Assembly (NCBI GenBank): GCA_943788055.1
Contig: CALSOU010000004.1
Span: forward strand, 186,001-250,000
Length of the DNA: 64,000 nt
Direction of reading: 5' to 3'
From: an uncultured Saprospiraceae bacterium
GTDB taxonomy: Bacteria > Bacteroidota > Bacteroidia > Chitinophagales > Saprospiraceae
The notes below the pieces were generated by a model that saw only the letters and a list, made by a program, of their open reading frames with translations, was not told where the DNA came from and ran no database searches. The stretch's first letter is position 1; every line of letters starts with the position of its first letter. The position numbers were made by a program, and so were the translations under genes. This document shows, in pieces, positions 9,935 to 19,691 of the stretch.

Positions 9935-10114
9935 ATGGCAACTATAAAAGTAACACAAGTAAAAAGCATTATCGACCGTCCAAAGAAGCAAAAGGATACT
10001 ATCAAAGCTCTAGGATTGAGAAGAATGAATCATACTGTTGAAAAAGAGGCAACTCCTCAGATTATCGGTATGGTTAAGAAAGTAAGCCATCTCGTAAAAG
10101 TAGAAGGTCTATAA
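9935..10114 (+). CDS. rpmD: 50S ribosomal protein L30
   Basis: A short 59-residue frame from ATG 9935 with the family core [33 protein letters not shown] and the ending [17 protein letters not shown]30 is a small large-subunit protein found in this operon position between rpsE and rplO in many bacteria. Homology and synteny make the call firm despite its small size. Confidence 0.95.
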   Translation: MATIKVTQVKSIIDRPKKQKDTIKALGLRRMNHTVEKEATPQIIGMVKKVSHLVKVEGL

Positions 10115-10146
10115 TCTATATTAATATAATATCAAAAGTTAACATA

Positions 10147-10593
10147 ATGGGTCTACATAATTTAACACCAGCAGATGGCTCTGTAAAATCAGGAAAAAGG
10201 ATCGCAAGAGGACAGGGTTCTGGTAGAGGCGGTACGTCTACAAGAGGACATAAAGGTGCTAAGTCAAGATCAGGATACAGTAGGAAAAGAGCTTTCGAAG
10301 GTGGTCAGATGCCTCTTCAAATGAGACTTCCAAAAAGAGGATTTAAAAATCCAAATGCTGTTACTTATATTGGTTTAAACTTGGATTGGATATCTGCTTA
10401 TGCAGAAAAAAACAATATCACTTCTATTTCTCCAGACTCTTTGAAAGCAGCTGGGGTTATCAAGAAGAATGATAAAATTAAGGTTTTAGGTAGAGGTGAA
10501 TTAACTCGAAAAGTTACAATCTCTGCACACGCAGTATCAGAATCAGCAAAGAAATCCATTGAAGATAATGGTGGCACGTTCACTCTAGTATAA
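10147..10593 (+). CDS. rplO: 50S ribosomal protein L15
   Basis: L15 is a late-assembly large-subunit protein with a long basic extension. The 148 residues begin GLHNLTPADGS and contain the glycine/arginine-rich GKRIARGQGSGRGGTSTRGHKGAKSRSGYSRKRAFEGGQMPLQMRLPKRGF region (about residues 17-67). secY starts 7 bases downstream. Confidence 0.96.
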   Translation: MGLHNLTPADGSVKSGKRIARGQGSGRGGTSTRGHKGAKSRSGYSRKRAFEGGQMPLQMRLPKRGFKNPNAVTYIGLNLDWISAYAEKNNITSISPDSLKAAGVIKKNDKIKVLGRGELTRKVTISAHAVSESAKKSIEDNGGTFTLV

Positions 10594-10600
10594 TCAAAGC

Positions 10601-11959
10601 ATGAAAAAGTTTATAGAAACTCTTAGGAATATTTGGTCTATCCCTGAACTGCGTAAAAGAATACTCTTTACGCTTTTCATTTTGGCGGTATATAGACTTG
10701 GGGCACATGTCGTGTTACCTGGTGTTGTACCTTCAGTTCTGGATGCAGCAGTTGGTCAAAGAAGTGGTACAGATATTTTGGGATTAATCAATATCTTCTC
10801 GGGTGGAGCATTCAATAATGCATCCATTTTTGCATTAGGTATCATGCCATATATTACAGCTTCGATAATTATTCAATTGTTGGGTTTTGTGGTTCCATAC
10901 TTTCAGAAGCTTCAACAGCAAGAGGGAGAGTCTGGTAGAAAGAAGATCAATCAGTATACAAGGTTTTTGACTTTATTGATAACCTTGGTTCAAGGTGCAG
11001 CTTATATAGGTTATATTCAGTCTTTACAGGCTGTTGATCCAGATGTAAGTCAATCACTTTTCTGGGTATCTAGTATAATTATACTTGCTACAGGTACTTT
11101 GTTTGCTATGTGGTTAGGTGAGAAGATTACTGATAGAGGTATTGGTAACGGTATTTCATTATTGATCATGGTTGGTATTATTGCAAGTTTACCAATAGCT
11201 TTTGCTTCTGAGTTTGTTTTAAGAGCTACTGATAATGCGTGGTTTACTCTGATTCTTGAGATTGCTGGCTTGTTCATTGTAACTATGCTTACACTGATGG
11301 CAGTTCAAGGTATTAGAAGAATACCAATCCAATTCGCAAAACGGATGATTGGTAGATCTAGTGCAAATATGCCTCAAACTGGTGCAAGAGATTATATTCC
11401 ATTGAAAGTTAACGCTGCGGGGGTTATGCCAATAATCTTTGCTCAAGCGATTATGTTCCTACCAGTAACGCTTTCTTCAAAGCTAGGTGGAGGGAATAAT
11501 GCTTTTATTGCCTCTTTAGGTGATTGGAAGTCAGTTCCGTACAACATCATATTCTTCTTACTTGTAGTCTTATTCACATACGTTTACACTGCATTGCTCG
11601 TTAATCCACAGCAATACGCAGAGTATCTTAAGAGACAAAATGCATTTATTCCTGGTATCAAACCTGGAAAAAGCACAGAAGATTATATTGATACTTTGAC
11701 AACTAGAGTGACTTTACCTGGATCAATTTTTCTAGGTTTCATTTCAATCCTTCCTGCGATAGTAGGTCGTATGGGTGTAAATGATGCATTTGCTATCTTC
11801 TTTGGTGGAACATCCTTATTGATCATGGTTGGTGTAGCGTTGGATACTCTACAACAGATTGAAAGTTATCTTCTAAGAAGAAAGTACGATGGTCTAGTCA
11901 AGTCGGGTAAAATCAAAGGTCGTAGCAGTGGTATGCAGAGTATCGGTGCTGGTATCTAA
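10601..11959 (+). CDS. secY: Preprotein translocase channel subunit SecY
   Basis: SecY forms the inner-membrane protein-conducting channel with SecE and SecG. The 452-residue product shows about ten hydrophobic segments. The plug region follows the first, ALGIMPYITASIIIQLL marks the second (about residues 79-95), and the cytoplasmic GESGRKKINQYTR motif and the IGRSSANMPQTGARDYIPLKVN loop (about 249-270) are present. Encoded between rplO and map as is usual, it supplies the export step used by the many secreted proteins in this window. Confidence 0.97.
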   Translation: MKKFIETLRNIWSIPELRKRILFTLFILAVYRLGAHVVLPGVVPSVLDAAVGQRSGTDILGLINIFSGGAFNNASIFALGIMPYITASIIIQLLGFVVPYFQKLQQQEGESGRKKINQYTRFLTLLITLVQGAAYIGYIQSLQAVDPDVSQSLFWVSSIIILATGTLFAMWLGEKITDRGIGNGISLLIMVGIIASLPIAFASEFVLRATDNAWFTLILEIAGLFIVTMLTLMAVQGIRRIPIQFAKRMIGRSSANMPQTGARDYIPLKVNAAGVMPIIFAQAIMFLPVTLSSKLGGGNNAFIASLGDWKSVPYNIIFFLLVVLFTYVYTALLVNPQQYAEYLKRQNAFIPGIKPGKSTEDYIDTLTTRVTLPGSIFLGFISILPAIVGRMGVNDAFAIFFGGTSLLIMVGVALDTLQQIESYLLRRKYDGLVKSGKIKGRSSGMQSIGAGI

Positions 11960-11961
11960 AT

Positions 11962-12771
11962 ATGATTATTTACAAGACACAAGAAGAAATAGAGATTATC
12001 CGTGAGAATTGCCTACTAGTAGGTAAAACTCTTGGATTAGTTGCGTCCCTTATTAAACCTGGTGTTTCAGGTTTAGAAATAGATAAGAAGGCTGAGGAGT
12101 TCATTCGCGATCATGGCGCAGTGCCAGGCTTCAAAGGTTACAACGGTTTTCCAGCTACCTTATGTGTATCACCAAATCAGTGTGTAGTTCATGGTATTCC
12201 CGGAGACAAAGTATTTGAAGATGGCGATATTGTGTCAGTGGATTGTGGTGTATACAATAACGACTACTTTGGCGATGCTGCTTATACATTCGCTTTAGGT
12301 GATGTTGATGAGAAGAAGATGGAATTGCTGAGAGTTACTAATACTTCTTTATACAAAGGTATCGAGATGGCTGTTATAGGAGGAAGATTGGGTGATATCG
12401 GTTGGGCAATCCAAGATTACACTGAAAAGCAACATGCATATGGAGTTGTTCGTGAGTTAGTGGGTCATGGTTTGGGCAGGAATCTACATGAAAAACCAGA
12501 AGTTCCAAATTATGGCAGACGCGGTAGAGGAGCTCAATTGAAAGAAGGATTAGTGATTGCAATAGAGCCAATGATTAATTTAGGGACTAAGAGCGTACGA
12601 TCTTCTAGAGATGGATGGACAATAGAAACTGCTGATAAGTTGATAAGCGCTCATTATGAGCATACTATAGCAATAACGAAAACAGGACCAGATATTCTCT
12701 CGTCGCATGATTACGTGGTGGATGCAATAAAAAATAATGTTGAAATCAAAGAAGTTTCAATAAAAAAATAG
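11962..12771 (+). CDS. map: Type I methionine aminopeptidase
   Basis: Removes the initiator methionine from nascent proteins. The 269-residue product has the pita-bread fold motifs: VDCGVYNNDYFGDAAYTF carries the first two metal-binding aspartates (around residues 93-104), VGHGLGRNLHEKPEVPNYG carries the metal histidine, and the last glutamates are in AIEPMINLG and in WTIETADKLISAHYEHT. It starts 2 bases after secY. Confidence 0.96.
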   Translation: MIIYKTQEEIEIIRENCLLVGKTLGLVASLIKPGVSGLEIDKKAEEFIRDHGAVPGFKGYNGFPATLCVSPNQCVVHGIPGDKVFEDGDIVSVDCGVYNNDYFGDAAYTFALGDVDEKKMELLRVTNTSLYKGIEMAVIGGRLGDIGWAIQDYTEKQHAYGVVRELVGHGLGRNLHEKPEVPNYGRRGRGAQLKEGLVIAIEPMINLGTKSVRSSRDGWTIETADKLISAHYEHTIAITKTGPDILSSHDYVVDAIKNNVEIKEVSIKK

Positions 12772-12795
12772 ATATTTGCAGTCCGAAAAAAAAAT

Positions 12796-13014
12796 ATGGC
12801 TAAACAAGACCTAATAAAACAGGATGGAATTATTGAAGAAGCATTGTCAAATGCCATGTTTCGAGTAAAGTTGGAGAATGGACACTCCATTGTTGCAACT
12901 ATATCTGGAAAAATGAGAATGAATTACATTCGAATACTTCCTAGTGACAAAGTTGCAGTAGAAATGTCTCCATATGACTTAACAAGAGGTAGAATTACTT
13001 ACAGATATAAGTAG
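12796..13014 (+). CDS. infA: Translation initiation factor IF-1
   Basis: IF-1 occludes the A site during initiation. The 72-residue OB-fold protein reads [29 protein letters not shown] and ends [11 protein letters not shown], as in other bacteria. A 104-base gap to rpmJ follows, the longest inside the superoperon. The preceding gap contains GATATTTGCAGTCC, one mismatch from a -7 box, but lacks a -33 TTG. Confidence 0.97.
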   Translation: MAKQDLIKQDGIIEEALSNAMFRVKLENGHSIVATISGKMRMNYIRILPSDKVAVEMSPYDLTRGRITYRYK

Positions 13015-13118
13015 TTCTTATTCAATTATATACGTACATTTTGTAAAAGTGTGCTATTCCCTAAACGTGCGAATTGATTTTACGTATTAGTAGTGGGGCA
13101 CGCTCAAAGTAGTTAATA

Positions 13119-13235
13119 ATGAAAGTAAAAGCATCAATTAAAAAGCGTTCTGCAGATTGTAAGATCGTTCGCAGAAAAGGTAAATTGTATATTATTAATA
13201 AGAAGAATCCTAGATTCAAGCAGAAACAAGGATAA
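13119..13235 (+). CDS. rpmJ: 50S ribosomal protein L36, zinc-free form
   Basis: A 38-residue frame starting [20 protein letters not shown] and ending NPRFKQKQG. Of the usual Cys3His zinc ligands only the cysteine at position 14 remains; the others are replaced, so this is the C-minus form. It lies between infA and rpsM as in most bacteria, 12 bases ahead of rpsM. Confidence 0.93.
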   Translation: MKVKASIKKRSADCKIVRRKGKLYIINKKNPRFKQKQG

Positions 13236-13247
13236 AAAAGAATTATT

Positions 13248-13625
13248 ATGGCAAGGATTTCAGGTGTTGATCTTCCAAAAAATAAGAGAGGTGTAATCGC
13301 TCTCACGTACATATACGGTATTGGTTTGACTTCTGCTCAGGCAATTCTCGACGGTTTGGGTATCGATAGAAACACAAAGGTTAATGATTGGAGTGATGAT
13401 AACGTCAAGCAAATCTCCTTAACCATCCAGAATGATTACACAACAGAAGGTGAGCTAAGATCTGAAGTGCAGCTTAGTATAAAGCGACTCATGGATATTG
13501 CTTGCTATCGTGGATTGCGTCATCGTAGAAGTCTTCCTTTAAGAGGTCAGCGAACTCAAACCAATGCTCGTACTAGAAAAGGTAAGAGAAAAACTGTTGC
13601 TAACAAGAAAAAGGCAACTAAATAG
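13248..13625 (+). CDS. rpsM: 30S ribosomal protein S13
   Basis: S13 contacts the P-site tRNA and bridges to L5. The 125 residues begin [25 protein letters not shown], with the helix-hairpin-helix region, and contain the [27 protein letters not shown] tail (about residues 87-113). It starts the alpha-operon portion of the cluster. Confidence 0.97.
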   Translation: MARISGVDLPKNKRGVIALTYIYGIGLTSAQAILDGLGIDRNTKVNDWSDDNVKQISLTIQNDYTTEGELRSEVQLSIKRLMDIACYRGLRHRRSLPLRGQRTQTNARTRKGKRKTVANKKKATK

Positions 13626-13656
13626 TAATTGATACACAGCTTTCAATAAGAATATA

Positions 13657-14043
13657 ATGGCAAAGGAAAGAAAAGTTAGAAAAAGGAATGTAGTTGTGAA
13701 CCCACAGGGAACAGTTCACATTCATGCATCTTTTAACAATATTATTATCTCATTATGCAACAAGCAGGGTCAAGTGATTTCTTGGGCTTCTGCCGGTAAA
13801 GCCGGTTTTAGAGGTTCAAAGAAAAATACACCGTACGCAGCACAAGTTGCTGCAGCTGACGCAGCACAAGTTGCTTATGATGCTGGTATGAGGAGTACTG
13901 AGGTTTTTGTAAAAGGACCGGGTGCAGGTCGTGAAGCTGCAATTCGAGCGATTGACGGTGCTGGTATTAAAGTAACTCGGATTCATGATGTTACGCCCAT
14001 ACCTCACAATGGTTGTCGTCCTCCGAAGAAAAGAAGAGTTTAA
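13657..14043 (+). CDS. rpsK: 30S ribosomal protein S11
   Basis: S11 forms part of the platform and supports mRNA selection in the E site. The 128 residues carry the [37 protein letters not shown] core (about residues 21-57) and the [15 protein letters not shown] end that is nearly invariant. Confidence 0.97.
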   Translation: MAKERKVRKRNVVVNPQGTVHIHASFNNIIISLCNKQGQVISWASAGKAGFRGSKKNTPYAAQVAAADAAQVAYDAGMRSTEVFVKGPGAGREAAIRAIDGAGIKVTRIHDVTPIPHNGCRPPKKRRV

Positions 14044-14070
14044 TTTTAAATTAATATAAGTCATAAACTA

Positions 14071-14682
14071 ATGGCAAGATATACAGGTCCAAAGACTAAA
14101 AAAGCGAGAGCATTCGGTGAGGCTATCTACGGCCCGGACAAATCTTTCGATAAGAAAAAGTATTCTCCAGGAATGCATGGTAACAGCAGACGTAGAAGAC
14201 AAAAGTCTGATTACGCTATGCAGTTAATGGAAAAGCAGAAAGCGAAATATACTTATGGTGTTTTGGAGCGCCAGTTCAGAAATGTATTTGACAAGGCATC
14301 TAGAAAAGGTGGTGTAACCGGTGAGGTACTTCTACAATTTTTGGAAGCACGTCTTGACAATGTTGTCTACCGATTAGGTATTGCTCCTACGCGTGACGCT
14401 GCTCGTCAATTAGTAACTCACAAACACATTCTAGTTAACGGGGTATTGACAAATATTCCGTCAATGCACATGAAGCCAGGTGATCTTATCTCGATAAGAG
14501 CTAAGTCTCGCAATAATGTAAATATTGTTGAAAGTATTGCCAGTAATTCATCTGCAAGAAACTTTGGATGGATCGAATGGAATAAGGATCGTCAAGAGGG
14601 AAAAGTATTAGCTTATCCAACTCGAGATGAGATTCCTGAGAAAATCAATGAGCAGCTAATCGTTGAACTTTATTCTAAGTAA
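14071..14682 (+). CDS. rpsD: 30S ribosomal protein S4, zinc-free form
   Basis: S4 nucleates assembly of the 5' domain of 16S rRNA. The 203-residue protein has the N-terminal [19 protein letters not shown] segment without the CxxC zinc knuckle of the C-plus form, and the S4 domain [31 protein letters not shown] (about residues 93-123). It precedes rpoA by 59 bases. Confidence 0.97.
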   Translation: MARYTGPKTKKARAFGEAIYGPDKSFDKKKYSPGMHGNSRRRRQKSDYAMQLMEKQKAKYTYGVLERQFRNVFDKASRKGGVTGEVLLQFLEARLDNVVYRLGIAPTRDAARQLVTHKHILVNGVLTNIPSMHMKPGDLISIRAKSRNNVNIVESIASNSSARNFGWIEWNKDRQEGKVLAYPTRDEIPEKINEQLIVELYSK

Positions 14683-14741
14683 TATTTCGAGTATTGTGCG
14701 TCAAGTACACATTCCGTCATCTTAATTAAAAATTTGCTTAC

Positions 14742-15740
14742 ATGAGTATCCTGAATTTTCAGAAACCCGATAAAATAATTTTACAGAAAGCAGATGACTT
14801 TGATGGTTCATTCGAATTTCGACCATTGGAGCCTGGTTTTGGCCAGACTATCGGTAACTCTCTTAGAAGAATTTTGCTTTCTTCTTTGGAAGGATATGCA
14901 ATTTCTGCCATAAGAATTGCTGGTGTTGATCACGAGTTTGCTACAATCAAAGGTGTTGTTGAAGATATGGTTCAGATTATTTTGAACTTGAAGCAAGTAC
15001 GCTTGAAAGGAGTAAATGCTTCCGATGATTCATTGGAAGAAAAGATATATTTAACTATTAGTGGTAAGGACCAATTTGTAGCTGGAGATATTTCGACTTC
15101 TAATAACATTTTTGAGGTAATGAATCCTGATCATGTTATTTGTAGAATGGAACCTTTCGTTAATTTGGAGATAGAGCTTACAGTATCGAAAGGTAGAGGC
15201 TATGTTCCTGCGTCTGAGAGTTTACCAAAAGATGCAGCTATAGGCGTGATTCCTGTGGATGCAATTTATACTCCAATCAAAAAAGTAGCTTACAAAGTTT
15301 CTTCAACTCGTGTAGGGCAGAAAACTGATTACGAGCAATTGAACATTGACGTACAAACTGATGGTACCATACATCCTGAAGAGGCAATTAAAGAAGCTTC
15401 TCGGATCATGGTTCAGCACCTAATGTTGATAACTGATGAAAACATTACGTTTGATGACGCTTCAACGCGTGAGGACAATGTAGTTGATGAGCATATATTA
15501 CACATGCGTAAACTTCTTAAGACTTCACTTGAGGACTTGGATCTTTCAGTTAGAGCATACAATTGTTTGAAGGCTGCTAAGATTGATAGTTTAGGAGAAA
15601 TGGTGCGTTACGATACCCACGAGTTGCTTAAGTTCAGAAATTTTGGCAAAAAGTCACTTGTAGAAATAGAAGAGCTTCTTGTTAATAAAGGTCTTACTTT
15701 CGGTATGGATTTATCTAAGTATAAATTAGAAGAAGAGTAG
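14742..15740 (+). CDS. rpoA: RNA polymerase alpha subunit
   Basis: Alpha dimerises to start RNA polymerase assembly, and its C-terminal domain contacts DNA and activators. The 332 residues comprise the N-terminal domain, with the GFGQTIGNSLRRILLSSLEGYAI motif (about residues 31-53), and a C-terminal helix-hairpin-helix domain (about 258-325) including LDLSVRAYNCLKAAKIDSLGEM. Length and position are normal. Confidence 0.97.
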   Translation: MSILNFQKPDKIILQKADDFDGSFEFRPLEPGFGQTIGNSLRRILLSSLEGYAISAIRIAGVDHEFATIKGVVEDMVQIILNLKQVRLKGVNASDDSLEEKIYLTISGKDQFVAGDISTSNNIFEVMNPDHVICRMEPFVNLEIELTVSKGRGYVPASESLPKDAAIGVIPVDAIYTPIKKVAYKVSSTRVGQKTDYEQLNIDVQTDGTIHPEEAIKEASRIMVQHLMLITDENITFDDASTREDNVVDEHILHMRKLLKTSLEDLDLSVRAYNCLKAAKIDSLGEMVRYDTHELLKFRNFGKKSLVEIEELLVNKGLTFGMDLSKYKLEEE

Positions 15741-15807
15741 AATTTATATGAATAACTGCATAAACCGCGCTGGATTCTCTGCGTAGTGATGCGAAGTAAA
15801 TAAAATT

Positions 15808-16281
15808 ATGAGACACAGTAAAAAGTTTAACCACTTAGGTCGTAAAAAGGGACATAGAGCAGCTCTATTGAAAAACCTTACTCAAGCACTTATCAAGAAT
15901 AAGCGTATTAATACAACTTTAGCGAAAGCAAAAGCATTGAGAGTTCATGCTGAGCCTATCATCACTAAGTGTAAAACAGATACTACACATTCGCGCCGTG
16001 TTATTTTTTCTTACGTGCAAGATAAAGAAACTGTAAAAGAACTATTTGCTGTAGTTGCTCCTAAAATTGCTGATAGACCTGGTGGATATCTTAGGATTAT
16101 TAAAACTGGTTTTAGACAAGGTGATGGTGCCGAAACTGCAATGATTGAATTTGTTGACTTTAATGACACTTATAAGAATACAAAAAATACTAAAAGTTCT
16201 GGTAAGAAGCGTTCTAGAAGAGGTGGAAAGAAAGCTTCTTCGAAAGCAGCTGCTCCAGTAACTACAAGTGAAGAGGAGTAA
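15808..16281 (+). CDS. rplQ: 50S ribosomal protein L17
   Basis: L17 lies at the tunnel-exit side of the large subunit. The 157-residue product has the [23 protein letters not shown] start and the [36 protein letters not shown] core. A lysine- and alanine-rich tail of about 35 residues extends beyond the usual 116-120, as in other Bacteroidota. It is the last gene of the superoperon and is followed by a terminator. Confidence 0.96.
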   Translation: MRHSKKFNHLGRKKGHRAALLKNLTQALIKNKRINTTLAKAKALRVHAEPIITKCKTDTTHSRRVIFSYVQDKETVKELFAVVAPKIADRPGGYLRIIKTGFRQGDGAETAMIEFVDFNDTYKNTKNTKSSGKKRSRRGGKKASSKAAAPVTTSEEE

Positions 16282-16303
16282 TCTTTAAGGATAATAGTAA
16301 AAC

Positions 16304-16342
16304 AAAGCGTTAGTTGATTGATTTCAACTGGCGCTTTTTTTG
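16304..16342 (+). terminator. Rho-independent terminator of the ribosomal superoperon
   Basis: AAAGCG (16304-16309) pairs with CGCTTT (16332-16337), and AGTTGA (16312-16317) pairs with TCAACT (16324-16329), with a TT/GG internal mismatch and a six-base loop. A run of T follows to 16341. It starts 22 bases after the rplQ stop. Confidence 0.85.
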
Positions 16343-16844
16343 TTTGAAGAAGGTTGTTAACAAGTTTGGCGTAACATCATCAAGATTGGTTTCATATTTT
16401 TGAAAAATCCTTTATGGGGGTAGATTATTGTCAAGGGTCCAAATGTTGTGTTGGGATATTATAAACGAAAAGAGAACCACAACTCAGATCAACGGCAGGA
16501 ATAAGGCTAGTTGAATTCTGTATTTTTTATCCAGTTAAACATGCCTGCTAAATTATGGCAAAATACGACACAATTAAAACGATTGGCCCGCGTAACGGAT
16601 GGCAGCAGCGGGAGCTTGCGACTGTCCCGAGGTTCATAGCTATAGATTATTCATACACATTTTCTACCGCTTGAGAGTTTTGAATGGTTACTCTTGGAGA
16701 AAAGGGATGAAACTGCGAAGAGCCGGACCTATGCCTTTTATTGTTAGATGTAAGTTTAGCAGTTGTTTAAATGAAACAAGATGTAAAAGTAGTTCTAATA
16801 TTCAAGGCATAGGGCACGCCCAAATCAAGAAAATCAAGAATAGT
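16343..16844. other. 502-base convergent intergenic region with GC-rich, structure-prone core
   Basis: No convincing protein gene is seen. One open frame of 89 codons (16599-16868, +) has no recognisable motifs and runs into mhpE on the other strand. The stretch at about 16587-16640 is much richer in GC than its surroundings. In it, CCCGC and TCCCG can each pair with the shared GCGGG, giving two exclusive hairpins. Further on, CCTATGCCTT (about 16729) and AAGGCATAGG (about 16804) form a 10-base inverted repeat enclosing about 65 bases. I do not recognise tmRNA, RNase P or SRP RNA signatures. A structured RNA is possible but unproven. Confidence 0.35.
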
Positions 16845-17864
16845 TTAAGCTTCGTTTTTAGAACGTAACATATCTAATGCCACATCGACGATCATATCTT
16901 CTTGTCCTCCGACCATATTTCGTTTACCTAGTTCTTCTAGAATTTCTCGAGTATCAAGGCCATATTTTTGAGCTGCTCGTTCGGAATGGAGTAGAAAACT
17001 TGAATAAACACCTGCGTAACCCAAGGATAATGTTTCACGATCTACTCTAACTGGTCTAAGCTGGAGTGGCCGAATAAGGTCATCAGCAGCGTCCATTAAT
17101 TGATAAACATCCGAATTGTGGGAAATATGCATTTTGTTGAGCACAGCAACTAGTACTTCCAATGGGGCATTTCCAGCACCGGCTCCCATTCCTGCCAATG
17201 ATGCATCGAGACGATTTGCTCCATGTTGCATAGCCACGATAGTATTTGCAACTCCTAGTGATAAATTGTGATGGCAATGGATTCCTATTTCAGTTTCAGG
17301 TTTCAGAATATCTTTGAATGCTTTGATTCTGTCTGCTACTCCATCCATCAGAAGAGCTCCAGCTGAATCAGTTACATAGATGCAATCAGCACCTGCATCT
17401 TCCATGATTTTTGCTTGTTGCGCTAGCTTTACAGGCTTATTCATATGTGACATCATTAAAAAGCCACCTACGTCCATACCAAGTTTTTTCGCTGCTTCTA
17501 TATGCTGAGGAGCAATATCTGCTTCTGTACAGTGTGTTGCGATACGCACGGACTCAACTCCTAGATCACGCGCTTTTTTGAGATCGTGAATGGTAGCAAT
17601 TCCAGGTAGGACGAGTGTTGTTAACTTTGCATGTTGCAGTTGATCTTTCATTCCTTCCAACCATTCCCAGTCTGTGTGTGCTCCAAAGCCATAATTGAAA
17701 CTTCCGCCAGCAAGTCCGTCTCCATGAGATATTTCAATAGCATCAACTTTTGCTTTATCTAGGGCTAGTGCGATAGATTGAATTTGCTCTTTTGAATATT
17801 GATGTCTAATAGCGTGCATTCCATCACGAAGCGTTACATCTTGAATATATATTTTATGATTCAT
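16845..17864 (-). CDS. mhpE: 4-hydroxy-2-oxovalerate aldolase (MhpE/BphI/DmpG family)
   Basis: Class II pyruvate aldolase that splits 4-hydroxy-2-oxopentanoate into pyruvate and acetaldehyde, normally the penultimate step of meta-cleavage pathways. The 339-residue TIM-barrel product begins with the metal/base motif [13 protein letters not shown] (residues 9-21), has [14 protein letters not shown] after strand 2, and keeps the HCHHN metal-binding cluster near residue 200. The C-terminal domain (about 275-339) matches the part that docks onto the dehydrogenase. The partner mhpF-type gene ends 20 bases upstream on the same strand, so an aldolase-dehydrogenase channelling complex is likely. No other meta-cleavage genes are in the window, so the physiological substrate is uncertain. 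Confidence 0.92.
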   Translation of the reverse strand: MNHKIYIQDVTLRDGMHAIRHQYSKEQIQSIALALDKAKVDAIEISHGDGLAGGSFNYGFGAHTDWEWLEGMKDQLQHAKLTTLVLPGIATIHDLKKARDLGVESVRIATHCTEADIAPQHIEAAKKLGMDVGGFLMMSHMNKPVKLAQQAKIMEDAGADCIYVTDSAGALLMDGVADRIKAFKDILKPETEIGIHCHHNLSLGVANTIVAMQHGANRLDASLAGMGAGAGNAPLEVLVAVLNKMHISHNSDVYQLMDAADDLIRPLQLRPVRVDRETLSLGYAGVYSSFLLHSERAAQKYGLDTREILEELGKRNMVGGQEDMIVDVALDMLRSKNEA

Positions 17865-17884
17865 CTTGAATTCTTGTGGTCTGA

Positions 17885-18814
17885 TTATACTGATTGTTGT
17901 GCAATAACTTGTTCTGCAGTAGCTCTTGCTGCTGATGTCATGATATCGAGATTTCCTGCATAGGCTGGAAGGTAATGACCGGCTCCTTCTACTTTGAGTA
18001 ATACTGTAGTTTTCAAGCCATGACAGTGGCCTAATCCTTCTATAAATACTGGGTTGGATTCGGGGATTTCTTCAAATTGCACTTCTTGATGTAATTCATA
18101 TCCTGGCACATAGGCTTTCACGTCTTCAACCATTTTATGTATACTTTCTCGAATGGCCTCTTGATCTGCTGATTCAGAAAGCGTAAACACGGTATCTCTC
18201 ATGACGAGAGGTGGTTCTGCTGGATTGAGTACTATGATTGCTTTTCCTCTTGTAGCACCTCCTACATCTTCAATTGCCTTGGATGTCGTTTCTGTAAATT
18301 CGTCAATATTGGCTCGAGTTCCTGGCCCTGCTGATTTACTTGCGATGGAAGCAACGATTTCACCATAGTGTACTTTTGTAACTTGATTGACTGCAGCTAC
18401 GATGGGAATGGTTGCTTGTCCTCCACATGTGACCATGTTGAGATTTGAAACATCAAGGTGTTCGTTTAGATTGACAGTAGGCACTAGATATGGACCTATA
18501 GCAGCTGGAGTAAGATCAATCATCTTTTTGTCGGGAAAGGCTTGAATTTTATCCCAATTGTATTGATGAGCACGAGCTGAGGTGGCATCAAAAATGATTT
18601 TTATTTCCTTCCATTCGGGCATTTTGATTAGTCCATCTACACCAGTGTGGCAGGTATCGATTTCCATCCTCCTTGCACGAGCTAAACCATCTGATTCAGG
18701 ATCTATTCCTACGAGTACTGCTACTTCTAAAGTTTCTGAAAGGCGAATGATTTTGATCATTAGGTCGGTACCAATATTTCCAGATCCTATGATAGCACAC
18801 TTGGTTTTACTCAT
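17885..18814 (-). CDS. mhpF: Acetaldehyde dehydrogenase (acylating), MhpF/BphJ family
   Basis: Converts acetaldehyde, CoA and NAD+ to acetyl-CoA. The 309-residue product has the Rossmann motif [13 protein letters not shown] (residues 6-18) and the catalytic cysteine C130 in [14 protein letters not shown]. The segment [23 protein letters not shown] also matches the family. It is the first gene of a two-gene minus-strand operon with the aldolase, and the two enzymes are known to form a complex that channels acetaldehyde. The family assignment is firm; the pathway served here is not evident. Confidence 0.93.
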   Translation of the reverse strand: MSKTKCAIIGSGNIGTDLMIKIIRLSETLEVAVLVGIDPESDGLARARRMEIDTCHTGVDGLIKMPEWKEIKIIFDATSARAHQYNWDKIQAFPDKKMIDLTPAAIGPYLVPTVNLNEHLDVSNLNMVTCGGQATIPIVAAVNQVTKVHYGEIVASIASKSAGPGTRANIDEFTETTSKAIEDVGGATRGKAIIVLNPAEPPLVMRDTVFTLSESADQEAIRESIHKMVEDVKAYVPGYELHQEVQFEEIPESNPVFIEGLGHCHGLKTTVLLKVEGAGHYLPAYAGNLDIMTSAARATAEQVIAQQSV

Positions 18815-18916
18815 GTATTATATATTTAAATCATTACGTTATGATGAACTCAGTAAAGGTAACGAAAAGCATATAAACGAGTGAAATTGGAATTCAGAGA
18901 TTCTAGAGCTTTTGCT

Positions 18917-19684
18917 CTATTCAGCTTTCATTTTATTCCCTACAAATTCTAGTTCGGTTTGTAGTGCATCTATTTTTTCTAGCAGGCCATTTTGGAAGTG
19001 CCTTTCAGAGCTGTCTTGTACTGTAATAGCTGCTACAAATTCCCAGATTTCAAGGATTTCTTTTCCTTCGATAGTGAAGTCTCGATAACGCGGATTATCT
19101 GATTGTAGATGTAGTTCTCGGTTCTCTATTTTGAAGATTCTTTTGAAGACGATTCCTTCATCTCGTGAAACGATTATGTACCGACTTCCGGGCTTGATTT
19201 CATTAATTGTTGCGATATACTTGCCGATAATGTACGAACCGTCAATAATGGGAGGCATGGAATCTCCATTTACGGGAAAAGCTCTACAGTTTTGGATGTT
19301 GGGAAGGAAGGGTAGAGATAGGTGTTCTAGTTGTTCTATGTATTCAGGATCACTGTAATTACCAAGGTATCCTGCGCTGGCATCTTGTGGAACAATTTCG
19401 ATTTTTTGGTCGCCTTGTGTGTCTACCTGAATTGGTAGGACGATTTTATTTTGATTTTGTAGCTGAGTGACGTCGACTTTTGATAGGTCAATGGTCAAAA
19501 GCATATCAATAGTCAGATGGAAATATCTTGACATTCTCAACAGAACTTCTATTCCTGGATCATGCAGCCCTTTTTCGTATTTGGCAAGATTGGATCTGCT
19601 TATGAGGATCTTTTCAGCGAGACTCTGCTGGGATAGTTTTTGAGCAGTTCGAAGATGCTTGAGGTTTGAAGCTAAATAAATCAT
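18917..19684 (-). CDS. XRE-S24 self-cleaving repressor, LexA-like
   Basis: Likely SOS-type transcriptional repressor. Residues about 5-62 form an XRE helix-turn-helix (LKHLRTAQKLSQQSLAEK ... SRSNLAKYEKG). Residues about 98-215 are a peptidase S24 domain with an Ala-Gly scissile pair at 104-105 (DASAGYLG), the nucleophile Ser142 in NGDSMPP and the general-base Lys181 in IVFKRIF. All three elements needed for RecA-stimulated autocleavage are thus present. It is divergent from the Pol IV/DnaE pair across a 91-base gap that holds an inverted repeat, so it probably controls them and itself. Its DNA-binding domain is XRE and not the winged helix of classical LexA, so the name lexA is avoided. Confidence 0.88.
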   Translation of the reverse strand: MIYLASNLKHLRTAQKLSQQSLAEKILISRSNLAKYEKGLHDPGIEVLLRMSRYFHLTIDMLLTIDLSKVDVTQLQNQNKIVLPIQVDTQGDQKIEIVPQDASAGYLGNYSDPEYIEQLEHLSLPFLPNIQNCRAFPVNGDSMPPIIDGSYIIGKYIATINEIKPGSRYIIVSRDEGIVFKRIFKIENRELHLQSDNPRYRDFTIEGKEILEIWEFVAAITVQDSSERHFQNGLLEKIDALQTELEFVGNKMKAE

Positions 19685-19691
19685 TGTTCGT

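Noticed and set aside
16587-16640. Resemblance of the GC-rich stretch to a 16S rRNA variable-region hairpin
   Set aside because: Only the text around CAGCGGGAGCTTGCGACTG recalls rRNA; flanking conserved 16S sequence is absent.
16599-16868. 89-codon open frame in the gap after rplQ
   Set aside because: No domain or signal is visible, it overlaps the 3' end of the mhpE gene on the other strand, and its composition does not match neighbouring genes.
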